Both the position numbers and the translations under genes were made by a program. Shown piece after piece: positions 27,283 through 35,986 of a stretch of DNA of 64,000 nt. Within the stretch, counting starts at the first letter, position 1. Every line of letters begins with the position of its first letter. The stretch is taken from contig CANMIX010000012.1 of the NCBI GenBank assembly GCA_947497985.1, positions 99,533-163,532 of the forward strand, given 5' to 3'. The notes beneath the pieces were generated by a model. That model was not told where the DNA came from. It ran no database searches and saw nothing but the letters and a program-made list of their open reading frames with translations. This DNA comes from an uncultured Paracoccaceae bacterium. Its GTDB lineage: Bacteria; Pseudomonadota; Alphaproteobacteria; Rhodobacterales; Rhodobacteraceae.

Positions 27283-29205
27283 ATGAGCATCGCCGACCCC
27301 CAAATCAGCCAAGAAAACCGACCTATCATTCGCCAATTGGATGACAGCGCCATCAACCGTATTGCGGCGGGTGAGGTGGTCGAACGCCCGGCATCTGCGG
27401 TCAAAGAGCTGGTGGAAAACGCCATTGACGCCGGTGCGACGCGGATCACGGTTGAAATTGCCGATGGTGGCAAAACGCTGATCCGGGTCACCGATGATGG
27501 GGTCGGCATGACGGCGGATGACTTGCCGCTGGCCTTGTCCCGCCACGCCACCTCGAAAATTGACGGTTCGGACCTTTTGAATATCCACACCTTTGGGTTT
27601 CGCGGCGAAGCGCTGCCCAGCCTTGGTGCGGTGGGGCGTCTGACGATCACCAGCCGTGCCAAAGGGCAAGAGGCCGCTCAAATCCGCGTCTCTGGCGGAG
27701 CGATGGAGCCGGTGAAACCTGCCGCCTTGCGCTCAGGTACCATTGTTGAGCTGCGCGATCTGTTCTTTGCCACGCCCGCACGGCTCAAATTCATGCGGTC
27801 GGACCGCGCGGAAAGCCAGGCGATCTCAGACACCATCAAACGGCTTGCGATGGCTGAACCTTCGGTTGGTTTCACCCTGCGCGATGTTTCTGGCGGCGGC
27901 GACGGGCGGGTGACCTTTCGCGCCGATCCAATGAACGGCGACCTGTTTGATGCCTTGCACGGCCGGCTGGCGCATGTGATTGGCCGTGACTTTGCTGAAA
28001 ACGCTTTGCGGATCGACGCCACCCGCGAAGGACTGCGGTTGTATGGCTACGCCGCGCTGCCGACCTATTCACGGGGGGCAGCCGTCAGCCAGTTCCTGTT
28101 TGTGAACACACGGCCGGTGAAGGATAAAATGCTCACTGGGGCTTTGCGCGCCGCATATATGGATTTCCTCAGCCGGGATCGCCATCCGGCGGCTGCTTTG
28201 TTTATCGACTGCGATCCGACCTTGGTGGATGTGAACGTCCACCCGGCAAAGTCTGAAGTCCGGTTTCGTGATCCCGGCCTTGCGCGCGGTATGATCGTGT
28301 CTTCCCTGCGCCACGCCCTGGCCGAGGCCGGGCATCGCGCGTCGTCCACCGTTGGTGGTGCCACATTGGGTGCGATGCGTCCCGAAGACCCCACCAGCAC
28401 CGGCGCGCCACGGATTTATCAGATGGAGCGTCCATCGGCCGGCGCACGGGCCGCGTCCTATGCGGCGCAACGTCCGGATTTCACGCCCGCGCCTGACTAT
28501 CCCTCGACGAACCCCGGCTTTGCCGAGATGGCCAACAGTTACAGCGGGCGTATCGTGGATACCCCCGTACCGACACCTGAGACCGGGTTCGAAACCGATG
28601 CCGCGCCAGAAACTCCGGTTGAACAACTGCCCTTGGGTGCAGCGCGTGGTCAGGTGCATGAAAACTACATCATCGCCCAGACCCTGGACGGTATGGTGAT
28701 CGTTGACCAACACGCGGCACACGAACGGCTGGTCTATGAAAAACTGAAAGCCCAGATGGCGGATACTGGCGTCACCGCCCAAGGGTTGCTGATCCCAGAG
28801 ATCGTCGAACTGTCGGACGGCGATTGTGCACGCCTGCTCGACGTCGCCGATGATCTGCGTAAATTTGGCCTTGGCGTCGAACCTTTCGGCGGAAACGCCG
28901 TGGCCGTGCGTGAAACCCCTGCAATCCTGGGGGAGGTCAATGCCGAAGCCATGTTGCGGGATATTCTGGATGAGCTTGCCGACCAAGGTGAAAGCCAGCT
29001 GGTGCAATCCCGACTTGAGGCGATCCTCAGCCGGGTGGCCTGTCACGGCTCGATCCGGTCTGGCCGTTGGATGCGCGGCGAAGAGATGAACGCGCTGCTG
29101 CGCGAGATGGAAGCAACCCCGCATTCCGGCCAATGTAACCACGGCCGACCCACTTATGTTGAATTGAAACTGGCCGATATCGAACGGCTTTTTGGCCGCA
29201 GCTAA
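27283..29205 (+). CDS. mutL: DNA mismatch repair protein MutL
   Basis: MutL links MutS mismatch recognition to strand removal. The 640-residue product has the GHKL ATPase domain at the N-terminus (INRIAAGEVVERPASAVKELVENAIDAG, DDGVGM, FGFRGEALPS) and a C-terminal dimerisation domain (GAARGQVHENYIIAQT, DQHAAHERLVYEKL). No DQHA-E-E endonuclease motif was found beyond DQHAAHERL, so endonuclease activity should be checked. The ATG at 27283 gives the usual N-terminus. An ATG at 27256 is possible. rmuC follows directly. Confidence 0.95.
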   Translation: MSIADPQISQENRPIIRQLDDSAINRIAAGEVVERPASAVKELVENAIDAGATRITVEIADGGKTLIRVTDDGVGMTADDLPLALSRHATSKIDGSDLLNIHTFGFRGEALPSLGAVGRLTITSRAKGQEAAQIRVSGGAMEPVKPAALRSGTIVELRDLFFATPARLKFMRSDRAESQAISDTIKRLAMAEPSVGFTLRDVSGGGDGRVTFRADPMNGDLFDALHGRLAHVIGRDFAENALRIDATREGLRLYGYAALPTYSRGAAVSQFLFVNTRPVKDKMLTGALRAAYMDFLSRDRHPAAALFIDCDPTLVDVNVHPAKSEVRFRDPGLARGMIVSSLRHALAEAGHRASSTVGGATLGAMRPEDPTSTGAPRIYQMERPSAGARAASYAAQRPDFTPAPDYPSTNPGFAEMANSYSGRIVDTPVPTPETGFETDAAPETPVEQLPLGAARGQVHENYIIAQTLDGMVIVDQHAAHERLVYEKLKAQMADTGVTAQGLLIPEIVELSDGDCARLLDVADDLRKFGLGVEPFGGNAVAVRETPAILGEVNAEAMLRDILDELADQGESQLVQSRLEAILSRVACHGSIRSGRWMRGEEMNALLREMEATPHSGQCNHGRPTYVELKLADIERLFGRS

Positions 29206-29218
29206 CGGAGCGCGCGAA

Positions 29219-30634
29219 TTGGAAAACCTAGATCTGCCGTTTGACCTCACCGCTCTGATGCCGCTGCATTATGTGGTGGCTGGATTGGTCGCTGTGGCGT
29301 TGTTTCTGCTGGTTCACCTCAATCGCAGCCGGGCCGCGCTGGCACAGGCGCAGGCCCACAACAGTGATCTGCGCAGCCACGCCGCCGCATTAGAGACCGA
29401 GGTCGCACGCCTGCCGGATCTGGAAGGTGAAACCAAAACCCTGCGCCGCATCCATGAAAACGAGCTGGTCGCCCGCCACAAAGCCGAAGCCGAGATCAAG
29501 ACGATGGCCGCGCAACATGCGGCCCGTCTGGAAGAACTGCGCCAGATGAACCAGCAGATGGAGCACAAGTTCTCCTCACTTGCGTCGGGCGTGTTGAAAC
29601 AGAACTCCGAGAGCTTTTTGAACCTTGTCAGCGAACGGTTCCAGACCCACAGCAAAACCGCGGATCAGGATTTAGCCAAACGCCAGCAAGCAATTGAGAC
29701 TTTGGTCAAACCGCTGGACGAAAAGCTGGGCCAGTTTGGTGACCGCATCAAAGAAATCGAACAGGCCCGTAACGAGGCCTATGGCGCCATCAAGGAACAG
29801 GTGAAAACCCTGGCCGACGGTCAGGCCGCGCTTGGCGGCGAGACCCGTCGTTTGGTGCAGGCGCTGCGCGCCCCTAAAACACGGGGGCGATGGGGTGAGA
29901 TGCAGATGCGCCAAGTGTTCGAAATGGCCGGCATGAGCGAACATGTGGATTATGAGCTGGAAAAATCCGTCGACACGGATGCCGGCCAACGTCGCCCTGA
30001 TGCGGTGGTGCGCATTCCCGGCGGCCGTTCAATCATCGTGGACGCAAAAACCCCGCTTGAAGCCTATCTGGATGCAATCGAGGCTGAGACACCCCAAGAT
30101 CAGGAAGTACACCTGAAGCGGCATTCGCAACATGTTCGGACCCACGTGAAACAATTGTCGTCCAAAGCCTATCAATCGGCATTGGGTGAGACCCCGGATT
30201 TTGTGGTGATGTTTATTCCCGGCGAGACCTTTGTGTCTGCGGCGGTCGAAACCGATGCGGGGCTGATCGAATACGCGTTTGAACATAAGGTTTTGATCGC
30301 AACGCCCACGACGCTGATGGCGCTGGTGAAATCCATCGCCTATGGCTGGCAGCAAGAGAAGATGGCCGAAAACGCGATTGAGGTGCAGAAAACGGCCAAG
30401 GATCTCTATGACCGGCTCAATACGTTTTCACGCAATCTGGCATCAGTCGGGAAATCCCTGTCGGCTTCGGTCAATCACTACAACAAGGCCGTCGGCTCGC
30501 TGGAATCCCGCGTCTTGCCCTCCGCCCGCCGGTTTGAGGCGATGGGTGTCGTCTCCCAAAGCGGTGAGTTGGAAGACCCCGGCGCTGTTGAGGTAGAGCC
30601 GCGACAGATGACCTTGATTGGCAGTGATGGTTGA
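29219..30634 (+). CDS. rmuC: DNA recombination protein RmuC
   Basis: RmuC-family protein of 471 residues. A single TM helix near the N-terminus (LHYVVAGLVAVALFLLVHL) is followed by a long coiled coil (about residues 40-200). A nuclease-like core follows, with RGRWGEMQMRQVFEMAGM, IIVDAKTPLEAYLDA and PDFVVMFIPGETF. The start is a TTG at 29219: GGAG lies 8 bases upstream and the frame then begins right after the TM-bearing segment expected. An earlier in-frame TTG lies inside mutL and lacks a ribosome site. RmuC limits inversion-type recombination in E. coli. Confidence 0.92.
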   Translation: MENLDLPFDLTALMPLHYVVAGLVAVALFLLVHLNRSRAALAQAQAHNSDLRSHAAALETEVARLPDLEGETKTLRRIHENELVARHKAEAEIKTMAAQHAARLEELRQMNQQMEHKFSSLASGVLKQNSESFLNLVSERFQTHSKTADQDLAKRQQAIETLVKPLDEKLGQFGDRIKEIEQARNEAYGAIKEQVKTLADGQAALGGETRRLVQALRAPKTRGRWGEMQMRQVFEMAGMSEHVDYELEKSVDTDAGQRRPDAVVRIPGGRSIIVDAKTPLEAYLDAIEAETPQDQEVHLKRHSQHVRTHVKQLSSKAYQSALGETPDFVVMFIPGETFVSAAVETDAGLIEYAFEHKVLIATPTTLMALVKSIAYGWQQEKMAENAIEVQKTAKDLYDRLNTFSRNLASVGKSLSASVNHYNKAVGSLESRVLPSARRFEAMGVVSQSGELEDPGAVEVEPRQMTLIGSDG

Positions 30635-31982
30635 TCTTCTGAAACCATTTCGTGGCACTGCGCAGGCCAATGTGGCCCGCCCTTTGCTGCGCGAGGCCCA
30701 GATAGATGCGGAACGTGTGGTGGCACGGCTGCGGATTGCGGTATCTGTTGGCTTGTTCCTGACGATATTCTGGGTGAGCAACGAGATACCGATTGAAGGT
30801 CAGGCCTATATCCAGCGCCAGATCCTGATCGCTGTTGCGACGCTGGGTGCCTATTTTGTACTGGGTGTGCTGAGCCTGTTGATGTTGCATCGGGGCTGGT
30901 TTCGATCTTGGATGATCTGGATCGTGGTGACGGCGGACTGTTTGTTTTTATTCGTAAATACCGCGCTCAGCCTGATCAATTCAGGCCTGCCAGGCGACAA
31001 TGTGTTTACGATGCCGTCGGTCTGGCTGATCCCGCTGATACTGTCTTTTGCGGTGCTGCGGTTCAATCCGGCAATCCAGATCTATTCGCTGATCTTCATT
31101 GTGGTGAGCCACGGCGTGTTGTTGACGCTGACGCCCGAAATATTGGTCGCCGATCCATTTGCGCAATTGCAATCCACCCTGCGCCGTCCCCCAAATGTGG
31201 TTCGGTTGGTGATGGTGGCCCTTGCCGGCGGTGTTCTGGTGGTTGCGGCGCTGCGCACACGTCGATTGCTGCGTCGGTCGATTCTGGAAGCCACCCAAAA
31301 GGCCAAGCTGACGCGATATCTCCCCAGTCAGATTGTTGGCGATCTGGCAGAGCAGGATCCAGACGCCTTGCGCCAGGGTCAAGAACGGCAAGCGGCAGTG
31401 TTGTTTGTTGATATTCGCGGCTTTACCCGCTGGTCGGAGGGGCGCGCGCCAGAGGATGTTGGCGCCTTTATCACCGAATTTCGCCGCCGGATTGAACGCG
31501 CCGCGCGGGCGCATGATGGGATCATCGACAAATACATCGGTGATGCGGCGATGGTGTTCTTTGTCGGAGAGGACGAGGCCGCGCGCGGTGTGGCCTGCGC
31601 CCAGGAGGTTCTGGCGGAGATTGCGACCTGGTCCGACCAGCTGCGCTCAGACGGCGAAGATGCGGTTGCTGTGGGTGTTGGTCTGCATCTGGGGCCGGTG
31701 TTTTTGGGCGTTGTTGGCACGCAAGACCGGTTGGAATACACGGTTCTGGGCGACACGGTAAACGTGGCCGCACGCCTGCAGGACGCCTGTAAGCCAACAG
31801 GGCAAAAGCTGATCGTGTCAGCGGATGTTCTGGACGCAGCCCTCCCCGCAAAAGCGCCCGCGCGCGAGGATTGGTCTGCCCTGCAAATGTCGGGCCTGCG
31901 CGGGCGATCGGGGGAGGTTGTCCTCTTTGGATGGTTGGATGGCGGGTCGGGTGACACACCATCCAAGGCATCACTCAGCTGA
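30627..31982 (+). CDS. Membrane-bound class III adenylate cyclase
   Basis: A 451-residue protein with about six N-terminal hydrophobic segments (residues 35-210), a short linker helix and a C-terminal class III cyclase domain (about 250-430). Metal-binding Asp262 (VLFVDIRGFT) and Asp306 (YIGDAAM) are present, as are Lys302 and Asp376 at the adenine-selecting positions and the NVAAR transition-state pair (Asn379, Arg383). This predicts cAMP production. The start overlaps the rmuC stop by eight bases. The 3' end overlaps the convergent Lys9-like gene by eight bases. Confidence 0.9.
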   Translation: MVDLLKPFRGTAQANVARPLLREAQIDAERVVARLRIAVSVGLFLTIFWVSNEIPIEGQAYIQRQILIAVATLGAYFVLGVLSLLMLHRGWFRSWMIWIVVTADCLFLFVNTALSLINSGLPGDNVFTMPSVWLIPLILSFAVLRFNPAIQIYSLIFIVVSHGVLLTLTPEILVADPFAQLQSTLRRPPNVVRLVMVALAGGVLVVAALRTRRLLRRSILEATQKAKLTRYLPSQIVGDLAEQDPDALRQGQERQAAVLFVDIRGFTRWSEGRAPEDVGAFITEFRRRIERAARAHDGIIDKYIGDAAMVFFVGEDEAARGVACAQEVLAEIATWSDQLRSDGEDAVAVGVGLHLGPVFLGVVGTQDRLEYTVLGDTVNVAARLQDACKPTGQKLIVSADVLDAALPAKAPAREDWSALQMSGLRGRSGEVVLFGWLDGGSGDTPSKASLS

Positions 31983-33117
31983 GATGGTCGACAACCGCAA
32001 CGTGTTGGGCGAGCTGTGAAATTTCACTCATCCAGGCAGTAATTAGTTCTGGATCGGCAGAGGCTGCTTGAACTCCGGGTTTGAGCTGTTGCGCCAGAAC
32101 CGCCTCAATCGCGAGGGAGACCGGAACCGACACAAGTCGCGCCATTGCCGTGCCACGGTCATCGCCCCAGGCATCCATAACATAGGATTTATGCCACTGC
32201 GCGGTGCCGTCTTTTTCGGCCTTGAGCGCCACGCACAGCACAACGCGGTCGGCTTCACCGGGATCATAGGCGTTCTCGGCCCAGAACTGGTCTGACATCT
32301 CTTTGAGGCGGGCGTCACCTGCGGCGCCTTCTAGGGTCTCAACCTCGGCAAAGACGTCTTTCCATGCATCCGCCCAACCGTTCAGCCGCAGGGTGCCGCG
32401 CACAAAATCACGCAGTTTCCAATCAGGCTCAAACTCATACTGGGACACAAAGGGCAGTGAATCGCGGTTGGGATAGACCTCAAAGCTTTCGGGTGTTGGC
32501 AGCGGGGCGGTGTAGGATGAGATCGCATCCCAAGGCCGCGCCACATCCAGTGTTTCAAACCCGCGCAGTGACCGCGATGGCGACCGCAGCGCCTTGAGCA
32601 CGCCGAGCGGAGACCAGCTGAATTTATAACGGAACGGATTGGGCGTTTTAGGGATGCCGCCGCAATAGGAGATAAAGCTCAGTTCGTTATCCGTGTCACA
32701 GCCGGAGGAGGCTTTGTAATCCGCAACAAGCGCATGGGCCATCAGGTGGTCGATGCCCGGGTCTAGCCCGATTTCATTGACCAAGCAGAGGCCCGCGGAT
32801 TTGGCCTGTGCATCCAGCGCGCGCATCTCGGGCGAGATGTAGGAGGAGGAGACAAAATGCGCCTGTTTGGAGAGCGCCAGTTCTGCCAGGGGCACGTGCA
32901 GATCACCGGGCAGCATTGAGACGATGATATCACCCGCCTGCAGCGCGTCTGTGAGAGCGGATATCGAAAAGGCGCGAATGTCCTGTGTCAGATCACCAAC
33001 CGCATCTGCGGCTTTGGCGATGGTCCGGTTCCAGACGGTGACCGCGTGCCCGTTTTCCAACAGGCGTCGCAGGCCGGGAATGGCCGAGAGGCCGGTTCCA
33101 CACCAATGAATAGTCAT
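31975..33117 (-). CDS. Saccharopine dehydrogenase-type protein (Lys9-like)
   Basis: A 380-residue protein with an N-terminal Rossmann domain (MTIHWCGTGLSAIPGLRRLL) and the C-terminal domain typical of glutamate-forming saccharopine dehydrogenase (GLDPGIDHLMAHALV, SYCGGIPKTPNPFRYKFSWSP, where the CGG-P motif is diagnostic). It would oxidise saccharopine to glutamate plus 2-aminoadipate semialdehyde. Start ATG 33117 follows GGGAG. It lies 24 bases downstream of the Lys1-like gene, and the pair makes a two-gene saccharopine pathway, probably for lysine catabolism because dapB-type lysine synthesis is also present. Confidence 0.88.
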   Translation of the reverse strand: MTIHWCGTGLSAIPGLRRLLENGHAVTVWNRTIAKAADAVGDLTQDIRAFSISALTDALQAGDIIVSMLPGDLHVPLAELALSKQAHFVSSSYISPEMRALDAQAKSAGLCLVNEIGLDPGIDHLMAHALVADYKASSGCDTDNELSFISYCGGIPKTPNPFRYKFSWSPLGVLKALRSPSRSLRGFETLDVARPWDAISSYTAPLPTPESFEVYPNRDSLPFVSQYEFEPDWKLRDFVRGTLRLNGWADAWKDVFAEVETLEGAAGDARLKEMSDQFWAENAYDPGEADRVVLCVALKAEKDGTAQWHKSYVMDAWGDDRGTAMARLVSVPVSLAIEAVLAQQLKPGVQAASADPELITAWMSEISQLAQHVAVVDHLS

Positions 33118-33141
33118 CAAATTTCTCCCAGAAATGGCCGG

Positions 33142-34194
33142 TTAGTTCGGCACATGTTTTTTGAATGTTTCAAACGCGCGACCCCAGACGTCATCCTCAA
33201 GATCGCCAAGCGTCAGGAGAGAAGGTAACAGTTGCGTGGCGTAATCTTGCGAGCTTTCGAGCGGCAAGAGGGACGGCAAGTTGTCGATTGCCATCACGTC
33301 CAACACCGGGGCATCGGCCACACGTACAATGGGAGCGTCCCAGGTGGTTGCCGTGTCATAGACCGGAACCGGGTTATAGTCGCTGTCGGGATCACAGGCG
33401 ATATCGCCAATGGCCGTCAAGGCACGGTCCGCGGTCAGTGCCTCGCGGGGGACAAATACTGGGGTGCCGGGACGGGCGAGGATGGAGTTAAAGAACAGAT
33501 CATGCTGCAGAATTTCCGGAAACGGGCCACCACGGGCGGTTTCTTCCATGTCCCATTTGGTCACATCGATCCCCATGGTTTCGCAAAGATCAGCAGCACC
33601 GGTGCCGACACGGCCCTTAGCGCCAATCACAATGGCCTTGGGGCGCGACGTTTTAAGCGCGGACATGGCACCGGACAATTCCGCGATCAGGTCATCCTTG
33701 TTGGCATAGGAGCTAACAGCGTCACACACTGCACCATTTTGTTGCGCGACCCAGGCTTTTAGCGTGACTGCCGCACCTGCATAGCCCGCCCAATAGCCGA
33801 ATGCCGCAACCCGGCGGCCGCTTTCATCGACCAGGTATTCCAGATCATAAAGCGTACCACCGCCAGCCTTGAAACGGTCCAGCAGGGCCTTGCCTGAGTG
33901 CTGCCCTTTGAAAGCGTGACCGAACATGATGTGGCGATGGGGCAAGGGCGTGCCGTCGTCCGGCAGTTCTTTCAACCCAAAGATGATGGCGTCACGGGGC
34001 GCGTCGGGCCAGCTGTTTTCTGCCGCGATGACACAGCCTGCATCCACATACCCCTGGATCGGAATGATGCGGGTGGTGCTGTCTTCAACCGTTACCGTAA
34101 TCCCGGCGTCCATCAGGGCCTTGGCACCTTTGGGCGTCAGCCCCACGCGATCTTCGTTGGCCCGTTGTTCCGCGCGCACCCAGAGATGTGTCAT
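33142..34194 (-). CDS. Saccharopine dehydrogenase, lysine-forming type (Lys1-like)
   Basis: A 350-residue enzyme of the alanine dehydrogenase/Lys1 fold. Landmarks are the N-terminal WVRAEQRANEDRVGLTPKGAKALMDAG, FGHAFKGQ, the AFGYWAGYAGAAV segment and the nucleotide-binding VIGAKGRVGTGA. It couples lysine and 2-oxoglutarate to saccharopine with a pyridine nucleotide. With the downstream Lys9-like protein it forms the lysine-to-aminoadipate semialdehyde route, as separate proteins rather than the plant/animal fused enzyme. AAGGA precedes the ATG. GST and phosphatase genes lie upstream in the same operon. Confidence 0.9.
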   Translation of the reverse strand: MTHLWVRAEQRANEDRVGLTPKGAKALMDAGITVTVEDSTTRIIPIQGYVDAGCVIAAENSWPDAPRDAIIFGLKELPDDGTPLPHRHIMFGHAFKGQHSGKALLDRFKAGGGTLYDLEYLVDESGRRVAAFGYWAGYAGAAVTLKAWVAQQNGAVCDAVSSYANKDDLIAELSGAMSALKTSRPKAIVIGAKGRVGTGAADLCETMGIDVTKWDMEETARGGPFPEILQHDLFFNSILARPGTPVFVPREALTADRALTAIGDIACDPDSDYNPVPVYDTATTWDAPIVRVADAPVLDVMAIDNLPSLLPLESSQDYATQLLPSLLTLGDLEDDVWGRAFETFKKHVPN

Positions 34195-34206
34195 TTCCGT
34201 CGTTCC

Positions 34207-34821
34207 TTACATCATCCCACGTTCCTGAACGGCCTGAACCGAAGCGCGGGTCTCCATCATCTTCATAAAGTCTTGGATTTTGGGGAAATCATCCAGATCG
34301 ACCCCATCGTCCTGAAGCCAAGTACAGATCACATAGAGATAGATATCGGCAAGCGAGAATTGAGCGCCCAAGACAAATGGGCCGCGCAACATATGATCGC
34401 TGACAAACGCGCAGCATCCGGCCATGTTTTCAGCCACTTTGTTACGCATATCCTCGAAGGAGGATTCGAGAGAGGCCCAACGTGCGCCGCGTTGTCTGTG
34501 CGCGTGATTTACATGCATGGTGGATGCGAAATAGAACATCGCCTCGCGCATGCGGGCTTTTTCGACGGGATCTGTGGGGCGCAATCCGGCCTCGGGGGCA
34601 AGATCAGCGATGTATTCCAACAATGCGCCAGCTTCGGTCAGGGTCTTTCCGTCATGTACCAGGGTGGGTACGCGGGCCTTGGGGTTCAGGCGGGTGTAGG
34701 GTTCTTTGGTTTGGGCTGCATTGGCAAAATCAACCTTGACCGCCTCAAACGCCAGTCCTGCTTCTTCCAAGGCGATACCAACTGTGCTGGCAACACTGCT
34801 ACGTGAGAAATACAATTGCAT
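34207..34821 (-). CDS. Glutathione S-transferase family protein
   Basis: A 204-residue cytosolic protein with an N-terminal thioredoxin-like domain (MQLYFSRSSVASTVGIALEEAG, NPKARVPTLVHDGKTLTEAGALLEYIAD) and a helical C-terminal domain (LGAQFSLADIYLYVI). The Ser in SRSS at position 7-9 could activate glutathione. The substrate is unknown. AGGAG lies upstream of the ATG. It sits between the phosphatase and saccharopine dehydrogenase genes with small gaps, consistent with one operon. Confidence 0.9.
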   Translation of the reverse strand: MQLYFSRSSVASTVGIALEEAGLAFEAVKVDFANAAQTKEPYTRLNPKARVPTLVHDGKTLTEAGALLEYIADLAPEAGLRPTDPVEKARMREAMFYFASTMHVNHAHRQRGARWASLESSFEDMRNKVAENMAGCCAFVSDHMLRGPFVLGAQFSLADIYLYVICTWLQDDGVDLDDFPKIQDFMKMMETRASVQAVQERGMM

Positions 34822-34838
34822 AGGTGTTCTCCTGAAAA

Positions 34839-35492
34839 TTAGAGGTGGGTCTGGGCGAAGCGTCGGTCCTTGGCTTCGAGATGCGGAACGGCGTTGAACA
34901 GGTCGGGGCTGATCGCGTTGCCCATAAGGTAAAGCCGGTGGAGCGATGAATTCATAGTGGCCAATACAATGCGGGCTGTGGCCTTGGGGTCTAGGTCCAG
35001 ACAGTATTGCATGATCATGCCAATCACCCCACCAGAGGTCACAACCAACGCCGGACCCTCGCCTGCAGCGATGTCTTTCAACGCGGCCTGGGTGCGGGAT
35101 TGGAACTCTTCCCAGGTCTCATACGGTTGGGAAATACGCCCGTCAGACCAGGCAGAGAAGACCTTGACCACATTCTCAGCAAAGTCTTCGCGTTCGGTTG
35201 GAACGGGTTCGCCGAATTGCTCTTCCAAGGCTTTGGCGAGGGAGAAATACTGCATCTCATTCAGGCGGGGATCTTGGACCATATTGGCGGTGAACCCCAT
35301 CGACTGGGCGGTTTCTACATGGCGTGTCAGAGTGCCGGAATAGATGCGTGGATAATGATATCCCGTGTCGCGCAGGTGGTTGCCAAGCCAACGCGCTTGC
35401 TGGTGGCCAAGGTCGCTCAACTTGTCATAACTGGCCTCATCGCGCGCGCCGGTATTGGCCTGTCCGTGACGGACCAGGGTGATCTGGCTCAT
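34839..35492 (-). CDS. Histidine phosphatase family protein
   Basis: A 217-residue protein of the phosphoglycerate mutase-like superfamily. It has the N-terminal catalytic LVRHGQANTG, the second pocket element SGTLTRHVETAQSMGF and the late ALVVTSGGVIGMIM with its equivalent of the second catalytic His replaced by Ser-Gly, which should be verified. Substrate is not predictable. AGGAG precedes the ATG at 35492. It is the first gene of the phosphatase-GST-Lys1-Lys9 operon, behind a perfect palindrome at 35578-35595. Confidence 0.87.
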   Translation of the reverse strand: MSQITLVRHGQANTGARDEASYDKLSDLGHQQARWLGNHLRDTGYHYPRIYSGTLTRHVETAQSMGFTANMVQDPRLNEMQYFSLAKALEEQFGEPVPTEREDFAENVVKVFSAWSDGRISQPYETWEEFQSRTQAALKDIAAGEGPALVVTSGGVIGMIMQYCLDLDPKATARIVLATMNSSLHRLYLMGNAISPDLFNAVPHLEAKDRRFAQTHL

Positions 35493-35577
35493 GGGGGTCT
35501 CCTGCCTGTCGTCACTCAGGATTTAGGCAGGCGCGCGGTTTATGGATAGGGGGAAAATAACACATTCAATTTTTGTA

Positions 35578-35595
35578 TGTTTCGCACGCGAAACA
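35578..35595. promoter_or_regulatory. Perfect palindromic operator candidate before the saccharopine operon
   Basis: TGTTTCGC-AC-GCGAAACA, two perfect 8-base arms around two bases, lies 86 bases upstream of the histidine phosphatase start codon. No U tract follows it on either strand, so it looks like a binding site for a dimeric repressor or activator, not a terminator. The regulator is not encoded nearby in a recognisable form. Confidence 0.6.
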
Positions 35596-35659
35596 AGTTT
35601 CTGGAATATGAACGCACGCCGCATTTACGCAATGCAGGGCCGTGCGGATACATCCAGCC

Positions 35660-35899
35660 TTAAGCGTCCAGCGTGTCGCGAAAATAGCCTTTTTTGATCA
35701 TGCGGTTGCGATGTTCATCGGCGGCAACAGAGGCCTCGCGCAGGTTGCCATAGATATTAATCATCGTATGGCCGTCGCTGCCCGACACCCCCCATTCGCG
35801 CAACACGGAAATCTCGGAAAAGAGGTTCATCGCCAATTCGATCCGATAATACCGCGGGGGCTGGCGTTCGCTTTGATTATAGAGCAAACAGGTCGTCAT
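35660..35899 (-). CDS. Stand-alone WGR domain protein
   Basis: A 79-residue protein consisting almost only of a WGR domain: RYYRIELAMNLFSEISVLREWG followed by NIYGNLREASVAADEHRNR. In larger proteins WGR domains bind nucleic acid or poly(ADP-ribose), as in PARP and DNA-repair ligase contexts. Here no other domain is present. No ribosome site is visible, and a TATTAT -10-like hexamer lies only 18 bases from the ATG, so a short-leader mRNA is possible. It follows the response-regulator gene but is 87 bases away. Confidence 0.85.
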   Translation of the reverse strand: MTTCLLYNQSERQPPRYYRIELAMNLFSEISVLREWGVSGSDGHTMINIYGNLREASVAADEHRNRMIKKGYFRDTLDA

Positions 35900-35986
35900 A
35901 GGGTTATGCTATCGTGATAATACCTATCGTTCAACCTATATATGGATAAATTCGCGCCGTTAACAACTATATGTTGTTAACCTTTG

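Noticed and set aside
28069..29250. 393-codon minus-strand frame opposite mutL
   Set aside because: Complete overlap with a conserved MutL gene; composition typical of antisense shadows.
33898..34806. 302-codon plus-strand frame opposite the Lys1-like and GST genes
   Set aside because: It spans two real minus-strand genes and their short gap with no ribosome site or family resemblance.
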